Source of the DNA: Modestobacter lapidis
Lineage (GTDB): Bacteria > Actinomycetota > Actinomycetes > Mycobacteriales > Geodermatophilaceae
Assembly (NCBI GenBank): GCA_019779905.1
Contig: JABAKE010000017.1
Coordinates: 1 to 64,000, forward strand
Length of the DNA: 64,000 nucleotides
Direction of reading: 5' to 3'
Position numbers and translations under genes: made by a program. Numbering within the stretch: position 1 is the first letter of the stretch; each line of letters starts with the position of its first letter. The notes under the pieces were generated by a model. It did not search any database, was not told the origin of the DNA, and was given only the letters and a program-made list of their open reading frames with translations. Below, in pieces: positions 53,724 to 63,025 of this stretch.

Positions 53724-54840
53724 AGAAGCCGCGGACCAGGTCGCACACCCGGTCGACGTCGGCGTCGCCGAGCCCGACGAACAGCGGCAGCGACAGCTCC
53801 TGCCGGTACCAGCGCTCGGCCACCGGGAACTCCCCCCGGCGGTACCCGAGGTCGGCGAACACCGGGTGCCAGTGGGCGGGCACGTAGTTCACCTGGACGC
53901 CGACCCCCGCCGCGCGCAGGTGCTCGAACAGCGCCCGGCGGGCTTCCTCGGGAACGCGGGCCGGGTACAGGTGCCACGCGACGTCGGCGTCGTGCGGCCG
54001 GCTGGGCAGCGTCACCTCCGCCACGTCGGCGAGCGCGGCGTCGTACCGCGCACTCAACTCCGCACGCCGGGCGATGAACGCCGGCAGCCGGCGGAGCTGG
54101 CTGGACCCGAGGGCGCACAGGACGTCGGGCAACCGGTAGTTCAACCCGAAGGAGTGCACCTCCTGGTGCCAGGGCCCCTCGTCCGGCCAGCGCTGCCGGG
54201 CCGGGTCGCGGACCAGGCCGTGGTTGCGGAAGCCGGCGGCCCGCGCCAGCAGGTCGGGCGAGGTGCTGACGACCGCACCGCCCTCGGCGGTGGTCAGGTT
54301 CTTCGTGGCGAAGAAGCTCAGGGTGGTCAGGTCGGCGAGGGCACCCACCGGCCGGCCGCGCCACGTGGTGCCGATCGAGTGGGCGGCGTCCTCGAGGAGC
54401 AGCGCCCCGGCACCGTCGGCGACCTGCCGCAGCGCGTCCATGTCCGCCGGCGCGCCCGCGTAGTCGACCGCGGTGACCACCGTCGTCCGCGGGGTGACCG
54501 CGGCGGCGGCGGCCGCCGGGTCGAGGCAGCCGGTCGCCTCCTCGACGTCCGCGAAGACCACCCGCGCACCCAGGAGCGCCGCGGTCGCCGCGGTCGCGAC
54601 GAAGGTGAACGGCGTGGTGACCACGTCCTGTCCCGGCCCCACACCGGCCGCCGCGTAGGCGGTGTGCAGGGCCGCCGTCCCGGAGGTCACCGCGACGGCC
54701 GGGTTCCCGCCGGTCCACCCGGCGAGGTCGGCCTCGAACCGGGTCACGGCGGGGCCGGTGGTCAGGTAGGGATCGGTGACCGCCCGGGCGACCGCCGCGA
54801 CGTCCGACTCGTCGACCGACTGCCGGGCGTACGGGAGCAC
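53713..54840 (-). CDS. pseC: UDP-4-keto-sugar aminotransferase PseC
   Basis: A 375-residue DegT/DnrJ-type PLP aminotransferase. It starts MLPYARQSVDESD and has TSGTAALH. The PLP lysine is in FFATKNLTTAEGG near residue 180, with YRLPDVLCALG and a late VNYVPAHWHPVF. These are hallmarks of PseC, which aminates C4 of the PseB product. GTG 54840 lies five bases after the pseB stop, forming a pseB-pseC operon. The stop region overlaps pseI. Confidence 0.92.
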   Translation of the reverse strand: MLPYARQSVDESDVAAVARAVTDPYLTTGPAVTRFEADLAGWTGGNPAVAVTSGTAALHTAYAAAGVGPGQDVVTTPFTFVATAATAALLGARVVFADVEEATGCLDPAAAAAAVTPRTTVVTAVDYAGAPADMDALRQVADGAGALLLEDAAHSIGTTWRGRPVGALADLTTLSFFATKNLTTAEGGAVVSTSPDLLARAAGFRNHGLVRDPARQRWPDEGPWHQEVHSFGLNYRLPDVLCALGSSQLRRLPAFIARRAELSARYDAALADVAEVTLPSRPHDADVAWHLYPARVPEEARRALFEHLRAAGVGVQVNYVPAHWHPVFADLGYRRGEFPVAERWYRQELSLPLFVGLGDADVDRVCDLVRGFFSG

Positions 54841-54845
54841 GTCGC

Positions 54846-55841
54846 TCAGTCCAGCGCGGCGACGAGCTCGCGGAGCTCCTCGACGCCGATCAGGAGGTCG
54901 TTGGTGTCCGAGCGGTACGCCGACCCGTCCGGCACCGGCTCACCGGCCGGCGGCTCGTAACCCCAGCCGGCCAGGTAGGGGGTGATCACGTACCGGTTGC
55001 CGGTGCGCAGCGTCCGGCGCGAGTCGTCGGCCGCGATCATCTCCTCGTGCAGCTTCTCCCCCGGCCGGATGCCCACGTCCACGGTGTCCGCACCGGGCGC
55101 GATCGCCTCGGCGAGGTCGATCAGCTTGCTGCTGGGGATGCGCGGCACGTACAGCTCCCCGCCCACCATCACGTCGAGGGACTCGACCACGAAGTCGACG
55201 GCCTGCGGGAGGGAGATCCAGAACCGGGTCATCCGCCGGTCGGTGATCGGCAGCGGCTTCCCCTCGGCGGCCAGCCGGCGGAAGAACGGGATGACGCTCC
55301 CCCGGCTGCCCAGCACGTTGCCGTACCGGACCACGCTGAACCGGGTCCGCTGGTGGGCCGCGTAGTGGTTGGCCGACACGAACAGCCGGTCGGCGCAGAG
55401 CTTGGTCGCGCCGTACAGGTTGATCGGGCTCGACGCCTTGTCCGTGGAGAGCGCGACCACCTTCTCCACCCCGGTGTCGATGGCCGCCTCGACCACGTTC
55501 TCCGACCCGTTGACGTTGGTGCGGATGTACTCCACGGGGTTGTACTCGGCCGTGTCCACCTGCTTGAGGGCGGCGGCGTGGACGACGACGTCGACGCCGT
55601 GCATCGCCCGGCGCAGGCGCTCCCGGTCCCGGATGTCGCCGATGAACCAGCGCAGCCGGGCGTCGTCGCCGAACCGGGACCGCATGTCCGACTGCTTCAG
55701 CTCGTCCCGGCTGAACACCACCACCCGTCGCGCACCCAGGTCCAGGGCGCGCTGCACGAAGGCGTTGCCGAAGGAGCCCGTGGCTCCGGTGACGAGGACG
55801 GAGGCCCCCTGGAGGGACGACTGACCAGCCGGCTCGTTCAC
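54846..55841 (-). CDS. pseB: UDP-GlcNAc 4,6-dehydratase (inverting) PseB
   Basis: A 331-residue extended SDR. NADP site TGATGSFG is near residue 19, FSRDELKQ follows, and the catalytic region LSTDKASSPINLYGATK is the PseB type, where a Asp-Lys pair replaces the usual Tyr context. RYGNVLGSRGSVIPFF and the C-terminal RPGEKLHEEM are also typical. It carries out the first step of pseudaminic acid synthesis, with C5 inversion. GTG 55841 has GAGGGG seven bases upstream. It is divergent from the cytidylyltransferase gene. Confidence 0.94.
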   Translation of the reverse strand: MNEPAGQSSLQGASVLVTGATGSFGNAFVQRALDLGARRVVVFSRDELKQSDMRSRFGDDARLRWFIGDIRDRERLRRAMHGVDVVVHAAALKQVDTAEYNPVEYIRTNVNGSENVVEAAIDTGVEKVVALSTDKASSPINLYGATKLCADRLFVSANHYAAHQRTRFSVVRYGNVLGSRGSVIPFFRRLAAEGKPLPITDRRMTRFWISLPQAVDFVVESLDVMVGGELYVPRIPSSKLIDLAEAIAPGADTVDVGIRPGEKLHEEMIAADDSRRTLRTGNRYVITPYLAGWGYEPPAGEPVPDGSAYRSDTNDLLIGVEELRELVAALD

Positions 55842-55915
55842 GTGCCACCCCTCGCCATCGGTTGCTCGTCGCCAGCGGATCGTGTCACAGCGCGACCGGC
55901 GCCGTTCTCCTCGGG

Positions 55916-55927
55916 CAGGATGGCGGC
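55916..55927 (+). promoter_or_regulatory. -10 box CAGGAT before pseF
   Basis: CAGGAT ends six bases before GTG 55928, the same box and spacing as at cofD. Confidence 0.4.
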
Positions 55928-56659
55928 GTGCGGGTTGCAGCGGTCGTCCAGGCCCGGATGGGCTCCACCCGGCTGCCCGGGAAGGTCCTGCGTCCGCTGG
56001 GCGGCCGCCCGGTCCTGTCGTGGGTCCTCCGGGCCGTCGAGGCCAGCGGGTGCGCCGACGAGGTCGTGGTCGCGACGACGGTGCTGCCGGAGGACGACCC
56101 GGTGGAGCAGTGGGCGCGCGAGTCCGGCGTCGCCGTCGTGCGCGGCTCCGCCGACGACGTCCTGGCGCGCTACCTGGACGCGCTGGCCGCGCACCCGGCC
56201 GACGCGGTGGTGCGGCTGACCGCCGACTGCCCGCTCCTGGACCCGGCCCTGCTCCGTGGCGTCGTCGCCCTGTGGCGGTCCGCCCCGGACGCCTACGACT
56301 ACGTGGCGACCACCCTGGAGCGGACCCTGCCCCGCGGGCTCGACGTCGAACTGGTCAGCGCCCCTGCCCTCCGGCGGGCGGGAGCCGGGGCCGGGGGTCA
56401 CCACCGGGCGCACGTGACGTCCTACGTCTGGAGCCGGCCGGACCTCTTCCGGCTGGGCGGGCTGGTGGTCCGGCCGGCCGCGGCCGATCTGCGGGTCACC
56501 CTGGACACCGCCGAGGACGCGGCCCTGCTCGACGCTCTCGTCGCCCGCCTCGGGGACGCCCCGCCCGACTGGCGGGAGCTCGTCGGCGTGCTCCGGTCCA
56601 GCCCGGACCTGGTCGCGCTCAACGCGGCCGTCCAGCAGAAGGAACTCGAGGAGGGCTGA
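55928..56659 (+). CDS. pseF: SpsF/PseF cytidylyltransferase
   Basis: A 243-residue CMP-nonulosonate-type transferase. VVQARMGSTRLPGKVL (residues 6-21), VRGSADDVLARY, RLTADCPLLDP and RVTLDTAEDAAL match the SpsF branch of cytidylyltransferases, used as PseF in many pseudaminic acid loci. It would activate pseudaminic acid as CMP-Pse. GTG 55928 places the signature at the N-terminus. The PseG-PseH fusion starts three bases after its stop. Confidence 0.9.
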   Translation: MRVAAVVQARMGSTRLPGKVLRPLGGRPVLSWVLRAVEASGCADEVVVATTVLPEDDPVEQWARESGVAVVRGSADDVLARYLDALAAHPADAVVRLTADCPLLDPALLRGVVALWRSAPDAYDYVATTLERTLPRGLDVELVSAPALRRAGAGAGGHHRAHVTSYVWSRPDLFRLGGLVVRPAAADLRVTLDTAEDAALLDALVARLGDAPPDWRELVGVLRSSPDLVALNAAVQQKELEEG

Positions 56660-56661
56660 GC

Positions 56662-58152
56662 GTGGCACCGCTGGCCTTGCTGCGCTGCGACGCGGTCCCC
56701 GCCACGGGGGTCGGCCACCTCGTCCGGTGCCTCGCCGTCGCCGAGGCGGCGGCCGCCGCCGGGTGGCGGGTGCTGCTCGTCGGCGAGGTGAGCGCTCCGC
56801 TGGCCGTGCAGCTGGTCGCGGCGGCCGGGCTGTCCGTGCACCCGGCCGGCACCGGACCGCTGGACGAGCTGGCGGCGGGCCTGGGCGCGCGGGTCGTCCA
56901 CCTCGACCACTACGCGGTCGCCGGTCCACCGCCCGGCGACCCGGCCGCCGGCGACCTGCTGGTCAGCTCCGTCCAGGACGGCCGGCACGGGCGGCGGGAC
57001 GCCCACGTCGTGGTGGACGCCTCCTCCCTCGCCGAGGTCACCGCCGCCGTCGTCCCCGCGGCCCGGGTGCGCCTCACCGGGCCGCGACAGGCGCTGCTCC
57101 GCGAGCAGGTGCGGCACGCCGCCGCGCGGCGACGGGCGGACCGCGCTGCCTCCTCCCGGGTGCTGGTGGTGGCCGGTGGGACGGATGCGGCCGGGATCGT
57201 CCCCCGCCTGGCGGCCATCGCGGTCGAGGCGGTCGCGGACCCGTCGGTCGAGATCCTGGTGCTCGATCCCGCGGCCACCGGAACGTCCCGCACTCCCGGC
57301 GGCGTGGTGCGCCGTCCGCCGGGGGCGGACCTGGTCGAGCTGGCCGCCGGCTCCCGCCTGGTGATCACGGCGAGCGGCACGACGACGAGCGAGCTGGCGG
57401 TGCTCGGGGTCCCGATGGCCGTGGTGCGCGCGGTGGACAACCAGGAGGAAACCTACTCCCGGCTGGTGTCGGCCGGTGCCGCCCTGGGGCTCGGCTCTGC
57501 CGCGGACCTCGACCGGGACCGGGACCGGCTGGTGCAGTCGCTGCGCGGGCTGGTCCACGACCGTGTCCGGCTGGCCGCCCTCTCCGAGGCAGCCGGCGCG
57601 CAGGTCGACGGCGCCGGCGCCGACCGGCTGGTGGCGGCGTGGACGTCGGTGCTCGACGGGCGCAGCGCACCCGGGGCACGAGGCTGGTGGGTGGGCCCGG
57701 CCCGGGCGTCGGACGGCGACCTGCTGTTCCGCTGGCGGAACGACCCGGAGACCAGGGCACGCTCGCTGACCACCGAGGCCGTTCCACGGGCCGGGCACGA
57801 GGCGTGGCTGACCGGTGTGCTCGCCGATCCGGATCGATCGCTGCTGATGGTCGGCCGCGGCGACGCCCGCGTGGGCACGGTGCGCTTCGACCGACGCGCC
57901 ACGGAGACCTGGGAGGTGTCGATCACGATCGCGCCGGAGCAGCGTGGCCGGGGACGGGCACGGACCGTCCTGGCGTGCGGGGAGGAGTTCCTGGCCTGCC
58001 GGGTGGCGGGCCGGCCGACGGTGGTCGCCCAGGTACGACCGGACAACCACGCCTCCCGGGCCCTCTTCGCCGCCGCCGGCTACCGCGCCACCGGGCTCGG
58101 CGACCCGGCGACCGGCTCGGTGGACCGCTGGGAGAAGCCCCTGCCGGTGTGA
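56662..58152 (+). CDS. PseG-PseH fusion: UDP-sugar hydrolase plus N-acetyltransferase
   Basis: A 496-residue two-domain protein. Residues 1-~330 are a PseG UDP-sugar hydrolase (GT-B fold): LRCDAVPATGVGHLVRCLA with the catalytic-type His 19, and TASGTTTSELAVLGVPMAVV and VDNQEETY in the nucleotide site. Residues ~341-496 are a GNAT acetyltransferase of PseH type: LFRWRNDPETRARS, VSITIAPEQRGRGRARTVLA and NHASRALFAAAGY. The fusion links N4-acetylation and UMP release, two consecutive steps of pseudaminic acid synthesis. GTG 56662 follows GAGG and lies three bases after pseF. Confidence 0.92.
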   Translation: MAPLALLRCDAVPATGVGHLVRCLAVAEAAAAAGWRVLLVGEVSAPLAVQLVAAAGLSVHPAGTGPLDELAAGLGARVVHLDHYAVAGPPPGDPAAGDLLVSSVQDGRHGRRDAHVVVDASSLAEVTAAVVPAARVRLTGPRQALLREQVRHAAARRRADRAASSRVLVVAGGTDAAGIVPRLAAIAVEAVADPSVEILVLDPAATGTSRTPGGVVRRPPGADLVELAAGSRLVITASGTTTSELAVLGVPMAVVRAVDNQEETYSRLVSAGAALGLGSAADLDRDRDRLVQSLRGLVHDRVRLAALSEAAGAQVDGAGADRLVAAWTSVLDGRSAPGARGWWVGPARASDGDLLFRWRNDPETRARSLTTEAVPRAGHEAWLTGVLADPDRSLLMVGRGDARVGTVRFDRRATETWEVSITIAPEQRGRGRARTVLACGEEFLACRVAGRPTVVAQVRPDNHASRALFAAAGYRATGLGDPATGSVDRWEKPLPV

Positions 58153-58182
58153 CGGCGGCAGGGCTCGCACCGGTCGGGGCCG

Positions 58183-61143
58183 TCAGGCCGCGAGGCGCGA
58201 GCCGTGCCGCCCGGCGATGACCTCGACCCGGCTGCCGATGCGCGTGCGCAGCTCCTCGACGTGGCTGATCAGGCCGACCGTGCGGCCACCCCGCCGCAGC
58301 TCGTCGAGCACCGTCATCACCGCGTCGAGGGCCAGCGGGTCGAGGGTGCCGAAGCCCTCGTCGACGAAGAGGGTGTCCAGCTGCACCCCGCCGCTCTCCG
58401 CGGTGACCACGTCGGCCAGACCCAGGGCGAGGGCGAGAGAGGCCATGAAGCTCTCCCCGCCGGAGAGGGTCTTGGTCGGCCGACGGACGCCGGTGTACTC
58501 GTCGAGGACGTCGAGCCCGAGCCCGCCGCGGGCACCGTGCCGGCCCTGTGCGTCACTGTGCACGAAGGTGTACCGGCCGCCGGACATGTGCTGCAGCCGC
58601 CGGCTGGCCACCGAGGCGACCTCCTCCAGGCGGGCAGCGAGCACGAAGGACTGCAGCCGCATCTTCAGCTGGTTCGAGCCGCGGCCGTTGACCAGGTCCG
58701 CGAGGGCGGTGACCTGGTCCGACCAGGCCCGCCGCTCGTCGAGCTCGACGTCGACGGCGGTGACCTCGCCGGCCAGCGCGTCCAGCGCCGCGGCACATCC
58801 GGCGGCGTGCTCGGCCGCCGTCACGGCCGCCTCGCGCGCCGTGGTGGCGTGCCGGCAGGCCACCTGCGCGGCGTCGAGGTCGGGCCGCGGGCCCAGGTCG
58901 GCGAGGTCGGGCTCGGCGAGGGTGGCGCTCACCGCGACCAGCTGGTGGTCGTGCTCCTCGACCTGCCGGGCGAGGGCACCGAGGCGGCTGCGGTCGAGCA
59001 GTGCGTCGGCCGCGGCCGGCACGTCGGCGAAGCCGCCCTCGGCGGCCCGCTCCTCGGCCGTCCGACGGGCGCTGTCGGCCGCGGTGCGGACCCGCAGCTC
59101 GGCATCGGCCGCCGCCACCAGCGCCTCGCACCGCTCGGCCTCGGCGACCAGGCGGTCGATGCGTCCTGGGAGGTCGGCATCGTCGGCGCAGGCGGCGACG
59201 AGCCGGCCGCGCACCTCGGTGCAGGCGGCGACGGTTGCGGCCGCCTCGGCCCGGGTGCGCTCCAGCAGCGCCCGGTCGTCGGCGACCGTCCGCTGGGTGG
59301 CATCGCGCCGGGCGGCCAGCTCGGCCAGCTCCGCGCGGGCCTGCGCCAGACCGGTGGCGAGCCCGGCCGCGGCCGACTCCGCCGCCCGGGCGTCGACCAG
59401 CTGCTCGCGGAGCGCCGGCAGCGGCACTGCACCGGCGCGGGCCTGGTGCGCGGTCAGCTCGCCCTGCGCGGCCTCCCGGACGACGCGGGCCGCGGTGACC
59501 CGCTGCTCGGCGCGCTCGACGTCCTGACGGGCGCGCTCCTCGTCCTCGGCGGTCACGGCGGACCCGTGCGCGGTGGCCGGCCCCGGGTGCTCGGTGGCTC
59601 CGCAGACCGGGCAGTCGGCGCCGTCGCGGAGCTGGGCGGCGAGCTCGGCGGCCATGCCGTCCAGCCGGGCGGTACGCAGGGCGGCCAGCCGGTCGCGGGC
59701 GTCCAGCCAGGCCTCCCGGGCGTCCTGCTCGGCCTGCCGCCCGGCGGCGACCTGGTCGGTGAGCGCCGCGGCGGCCTCGGCGGCGGCCACGGCGGCGGCC
59801 AGGGCCCGCGCGCCGGCGGTCAGCCCGGGCAGCCGGGCGGCAGCCTCCTGGGCGGCCGCGACCGCGGCCTCCTGGGTACTGATCCGACCGGGCCAGCCGG
59901 CCAGTTCCTCGCTGCCCTGCCGCACCCGCTGCTCGAGGTCGGTGACGGTGCGGGCCAGCCGGGCGCCGGCGCGATCCAGCTCCTCGGCGCGGTCGACCTC
60001 GGGGAGCAGCGCCCGCGCTGCGGCGGCCTCGTCGCGGAGCCCGCGGGACACCAGCGTGTCGGCGTCCCGCCCGGCGGCGACGGCGGCCCAGGCCCGCTCG
60101 GTCCGCTGCAGGGCGTCGGCGGCCTCCTCGGCGGCGAGCGCGGTGCGCCCGGCGGCCTCCAGTGCATCGCGCAGCGGCTCGGCCCGCCGGCCGGCGTCCA
60201 GCAGCGCGCGGAGGCCGACGAGCCCGGACTCGGCGGCGGTCAGCCGCTCGAACTCGCGGCGGGCCCGCTCGCGGCGGACGTGCCGTTCCTCGAGGGTGCG
60301 GGCGGCAGCCAGCGCGCGGTCCTCCTCCGCGACCAGCTCCGCCGCCTTCTCGGCCTCGGCCCGGGCCGACGCGCGGCGCGCCTCGGCCGCGGCGCGGACA
60401 GCGGCCACCCAGGGCGCGACCCGGGCCCCGGCGGCGGCGCCGACCAGCTCCGGCGCCAGGTGCTCCGGCACCTCCACGTCGGCGACCTGGGCGACGCGGG
60501 CGATCAGCGTGCTCATCCGGACCCGCACGTCCTCGAGCTCCTGGCGCGCGGACTGGCGTTCCGTGGCGAGCCAGTCCTCGGCGCGGGCGAACCGGCCGAC
60601 GTCGAACAGGGTGCGGAGCAGGCGCCCCCGTTCTTCCGGCTCGGCACGCAGGAAGCGGGCGAAGTCGCCCTGCGGCAGCAGCACGACCTGGCAGAACTGC
60701 TCGGCCGACAGACCGAGCCGGGTGCGCAGGTGCTCGGAGCCCTCGTCGATCCGCGTGCTGACCGGCTCCCAGCCGTCAGCGGTCAGCCGCTGGACGGTGA
60801 GCCTGGCCTGCTCGGTGGTCCAGCCGGCACCCCGCAGCTTGGGCCGCTGCTGCTCGGGGCGGCGGACGACCAGCAGCCGCTCCCCGCCCAGCGTCAGCTC
60901 GCACCGCACCTCGGTGCGCACGCTGGGACCGGCGTGGTCGCTGCGCAGCCGGCGCTCCTCGCCGCGAGCGCCGGGGACGGTGCCGTAGAGGGCGAACACG
61001 ACCGCATCGAGCAGCGTGGTCTTACCCGCCCCGGTGGGCCCCCACAGCAGGAAGAGCCCGTCCCGCCCGACCTCGTCGAAGTCGACGGTGACGGTGTCGA
61101 CGAACGGGCCGAACGCGGTGACCTCGAGCCGGTGCACCCTCAT
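58183..61143 (-). CDS. sbcC: Exonuclease subunit SbcC
   Basis: A 986-residue SMC-like ATPase of the SbcCD nuclease. Walker A is LLWGPTGAGKTTLLDAV (~30-46), QVVLLPQGDFARF follows, long Ala/Arg/Glu-rich coiled coils run from ~180 to ~880, and the zinc hook CPVC lies at residues 511-514. The C-terminal ATP-binding signature is TLSGGESFMASLALALGLAD and Walker B TLFVDEGFGTLD. It processes hairpins and blocked DNA ends. ATG 61143 overlaps the sbcD stop. Confidence 0.96.
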   Translation of the reverse strand: MRVHRLEVTAFGPFVDTVTVDFDEVGRDGLFLLWGPTGAGKTTLLDAVVFALYGTVPGARGEERRLRSDHAGPSVRTEVRCELTLGGERLLVVRRPEQQRPKLRGAGWTTEQARLTVQRLTADGWEPVSTRIDEGSEHLRTRLGLSAEQFCQVVLLPQGDFARFLRAEPEERGRLLRTLFDVGRFARAEDWLATERQSARQELEDVRVRMSTLIARVAQVADVEVPEHLAPELVGAAAGARVAPWVAAVRAAAEARRASARAEAEKAAELVAEEDRALAAARTLEERHVRRERARREFERLTAAESGLVGLRALLDAGRRAEPLRDALEAAGRTALAAEEAADALQRTERAWAAVAAGRDADTLVSRGLRDEAAAARALLPEVDRAEELDRAGARLARTVTDLEQRVRQGSEELAGWPGRISTQEAAVAAAQEAAARLPGLTAGARALAAAVAAAEAAAALTDQVAAGRQAEQDAREAWLDARDRLAALRTARLDGMAAELAAQLRDGADCPVCGATEHPGPATAHGSAVTAEDEERARQDVERAEQRVTAARVVREAAQGELTAHQARAGAVPLPALREQLVDARAAESAAAGLATGLAQARAELAELAARRDATQRTVADDRALLERTRAEAAATVAACTEVRGRLVAACADDADLPGRIDRLVAEAERCEALVAAADAELRVRTAADSARRTAEERAAEGGFADVPAAADALLDRSRLGALARQVEEHDHQLVAVSATLAEPDLADLGPRPDLDAAQVACRHATTAREAAVTAAEHAAGCAAALDALAGEVTAVDVELDERRAWSDQVTALADLVNGRGSNQLKMRLQSFVLAARLEEVASVASRRLQHMSGGRYTFVHSDAQGRHGARGGLGLDVLDEYTGVRRPTKTLSGGESFMASLALALGLADVVTAESGGVQLDTLFVDEGFGTLDPLALDAVMTVLDELRRGGRTVGLISHVEELRTRIGSRVEVIAGRHGSRLAA

Positions 61144-62288
61144 CGGGCGGCCTCCTCGCGGCCGGCGGTGAGCAGGGCGCGGCCCAGCAGCTCCCGCTCG
61201 GCCTCGCTCGGCTCCCGGCCACGGACGTGCTGCACGAACTCCCCGGCGACCTGCACGTCGGTGCGGCCGGCCAGCCGCTCGGCGTAGCTGCGCCCGTCGG
61301 CGACCGCACCGCTGCCGGCCCATTCCAGGTGGACGCAGTGCGGAAAGCGGGCCTGCAGCTTGCGCATCGGGTCGACCGGCCGGACCGGGTCGGTCAGCCG
61401 CACGGACACGAAGTGGGCCGCCATGCCGGCGTGCGCCGGGTCGCTGAGCAGCGTGTCGAGCTCGCCGGTGAGCACGGCCAGCCGCCGCGGGGCCGGCAGA
61501 GGCACGGCGCGGACCTCGGCCAGCCCGCCGGCGTCGAGGTCGACCAGCCACGCCTGCTTGTGGTGGCCCGCCTCGCCGAAGGAGTAGGCGAGCGGGGAAC
61601 CGCTGTAGCGCACCCGTGGGCTGAGCGTCTGCGGCCGGTGCAGATGCCCCAGAGCCACGTAGTCAACACCGTCGAAGACCGCGGCGGGCACCAGGTCGAC
61701 ACCGCCGACGCAGATGTCGCGCTCGCTGTCGCTGGGCAGCCCACCGCCGACGAACGCATGCGCCAGGACGACCGAGCGGGTGCCCGGCCGGAGGAACAGG
61801 TCGGCGCGCACCCGGTCCATCGCCGCGCCGAGCACCGCCTCGTGGCTGCGCCCCTCGACCAGCCCGAGCTCGTGCCGGGCGATGTCGGGCTCGAGGTAGG
61901 GCAGCCCGTAGACGGCGACGTCGCCGTGCTCGTCGGCCAGCAGCACCGGCTCGTCGAGCAGCGGCGTCGCGGCGCGCACGTGCACCCCGCTGACCGCCAG
62001 CAGCCCGGAGGCGAAGCCCAGCCGGCGGGCCGAGTCGTGGTTGCCGGGGGTGAGCACGACCGCCGCACCGGCCGCCCGCAGCCGGGTGAGCACCCGGTCC
62101 AGGACGGCGGTGGCATCGGCCGAGGGGACGGCGCGGTCGTACACGTCACCGGCGACCAGGACGGCGTCGACGCCCTCGGCGGCGACCACCTCGGCGAGGC
62201 CGCTCAGCACCGCCTCCTGCTCCACGAGCAGGTCGGTGCCGTGCAGGGACCGGCCGAGATGCCAGTCCGACGTGTGCAGGAGGCGCAT
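61140..62288 (-). CDS. sbcD: Exonuclease subunit SbcD
   Basis: A 382-residue calcineurin-like nuclease. Metal motifs: HTSDWHLGRSLHG at the N-terminus, VLVAGDVYDRAVPS, LTPGNHDSARR, LAHAFVGGG and ALGHLHRPQ. It is partner to SbcC in one operon with a 4-base overlap. ATG 62288 sits seven bases after a TAACGT box and gives the usual MRLLHTSDWHLG start. Confidence 0.97.
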   Translation of the reverse strand: MRLLHTSDWHLGRSLHGTDLLVEQEAVLSGLAEVVAAEGVDAVLVAGDVYDRAVPSADATAVLDRVLTRLRAAGAAVVLTPGNHDSARRLGFASGLLAVSGVHVRAATPLLDEPVLLADEHGDVAVYGLPYLEPDIARHELGLVEGRSHEAVLGAAMDRVRADLFLRPGTRSVVLAHAFVGGGLPSDSERDICVGGVDLVPAAVFDGVDYVALGHLHRPQTLSPRVRYSGSPLAYSFGEAGHHKQAWLVDLDAGGLAEVRAVPLPAPRRLAVLTGELDTLLSDPAHAGMAAHFVSVRLTDPVRPVDPMRKLQARFPHCVHLEWAGSGAVADGRSYAERLAGRTDVQVAGEFVQHVRGREPSEAERELLGRALLTAGREEAAR

Positions 62289-62301
62289 GCCGCGGACGTT
62301 A
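62289..62301 (-). promoter_or_regulatory. -10 box TAACGT before sbcD
   Basis: TAACGT on the minus strand ends seven bases before ATG 62288, indicating a leaderless sbcDC message. Confidence 0.6.
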
Positions 62302-62384
62302 GGTGGGCCCACCGACAGAACCGGCCCACCACGCCGGAACGGACCGGTCACACGGCGCGGTGGTGGCAGCGGCCGGGCGGGTCG

Positions 62385-62418
62385 GGTCAGGGCTGGGGTC
62401 AGGGCTGGGGTCGGGTCC
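62385..62418 (-). repeat. Short GGTCAGGGCTGG tandem repeat after PH-domain gene
   Basis: Two 12-base units and a partial third lie at the 3' end of the PH-domain gene. They contain its stop codon. Confidence 0.55.
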
Positions 62419-63025
62419 GCCGGTCGTCGGCATCGCTCCAGTCACCGGCGTCGGCCCGGTCGTCGGCGTCGGCCCGGTCATCATCCCGCGATCGGTCGGA
62501 GTCGGCGAGGTACCAGGCGTTCTCCCGGGCCCGCCGGTCGGCATCCTCCTCGACCAGCTGGTTGAGCAGCTGCTGGATGCTCTCGCTGTCCGGGATGGCG
62601 GAGAAGACGGTGGGACCGCCCTCGCCGGCGGTCTCGATCGTGACGGTGCCGGAGTGGACGATCCGGTCCCACAGGCTCTGCCGGTAGGAGACGTCGGTGA
62701 TTCGGGACAACCCGATGTCGCGGCCGGACCGGGACAGGACGCCGACCCGGTGCAGCAGGCGGTGGGTGGTGATCACGTAGTGGGTGGCGCGCCAGCGCAG
62801 CAGCGGCACGGCCACCAGGACGAACCCCAGCACCAGGGCGACGCCGACCACCACCAGCCGCCACAGACCCTGCTGCGCCCCCGCCGGCACGAGCGCGGCC
62901 CCGAAGGATGCGGCACCGACCAGCAGCAGGAACACGACGACCGGCCGGAAGACCGTCAGCCAGTGCGGGTGCAGGTGGCGGACGACCTCCTCGTCGTCAC
63001 CGAGCACCTTGTCCGGGTAGGGCAT
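62399..63025 (-). CDS. PH-domain (bPH) membrane protein
   Basis: A 208-residue protein. A short N-terminus (DDEEVVRHLHPHW) leads into two adjacent membrane helices (~27-75) and a bacterial PH domain (RATHYVITTHRLLHRVGVLSRSGRDIGLSRITDVSY). The tail is a charged Asp/Arg/Ala repeat (ADADDRADAGD). It corresponds to Rv3278c by position and domain. The function is unknown; these proteins sit at the inner face of the membrane. ATG 63025 is chosen because a CATCCT box lies six bases before it. Confidence 0.9.
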   Translation of the reverse strand: MPYPDKVLGDDEEVVRHLHPHWLTVFRPVVVFLLLVGAASFGAALVPAGAQQGLWRLVVVGVALVLGFVLVAVPLLRWRATHYVITTHRLLHRVGVLSRSGRDIGLSRITDVSYRQSLWDRIVHSGTVTIETAGEGGPTVFSAIPDSESIQQLLNQLVEEDADRRARENAWYLADSDRSRDDDRADADDRADAGDWSDADDRRTRPQP

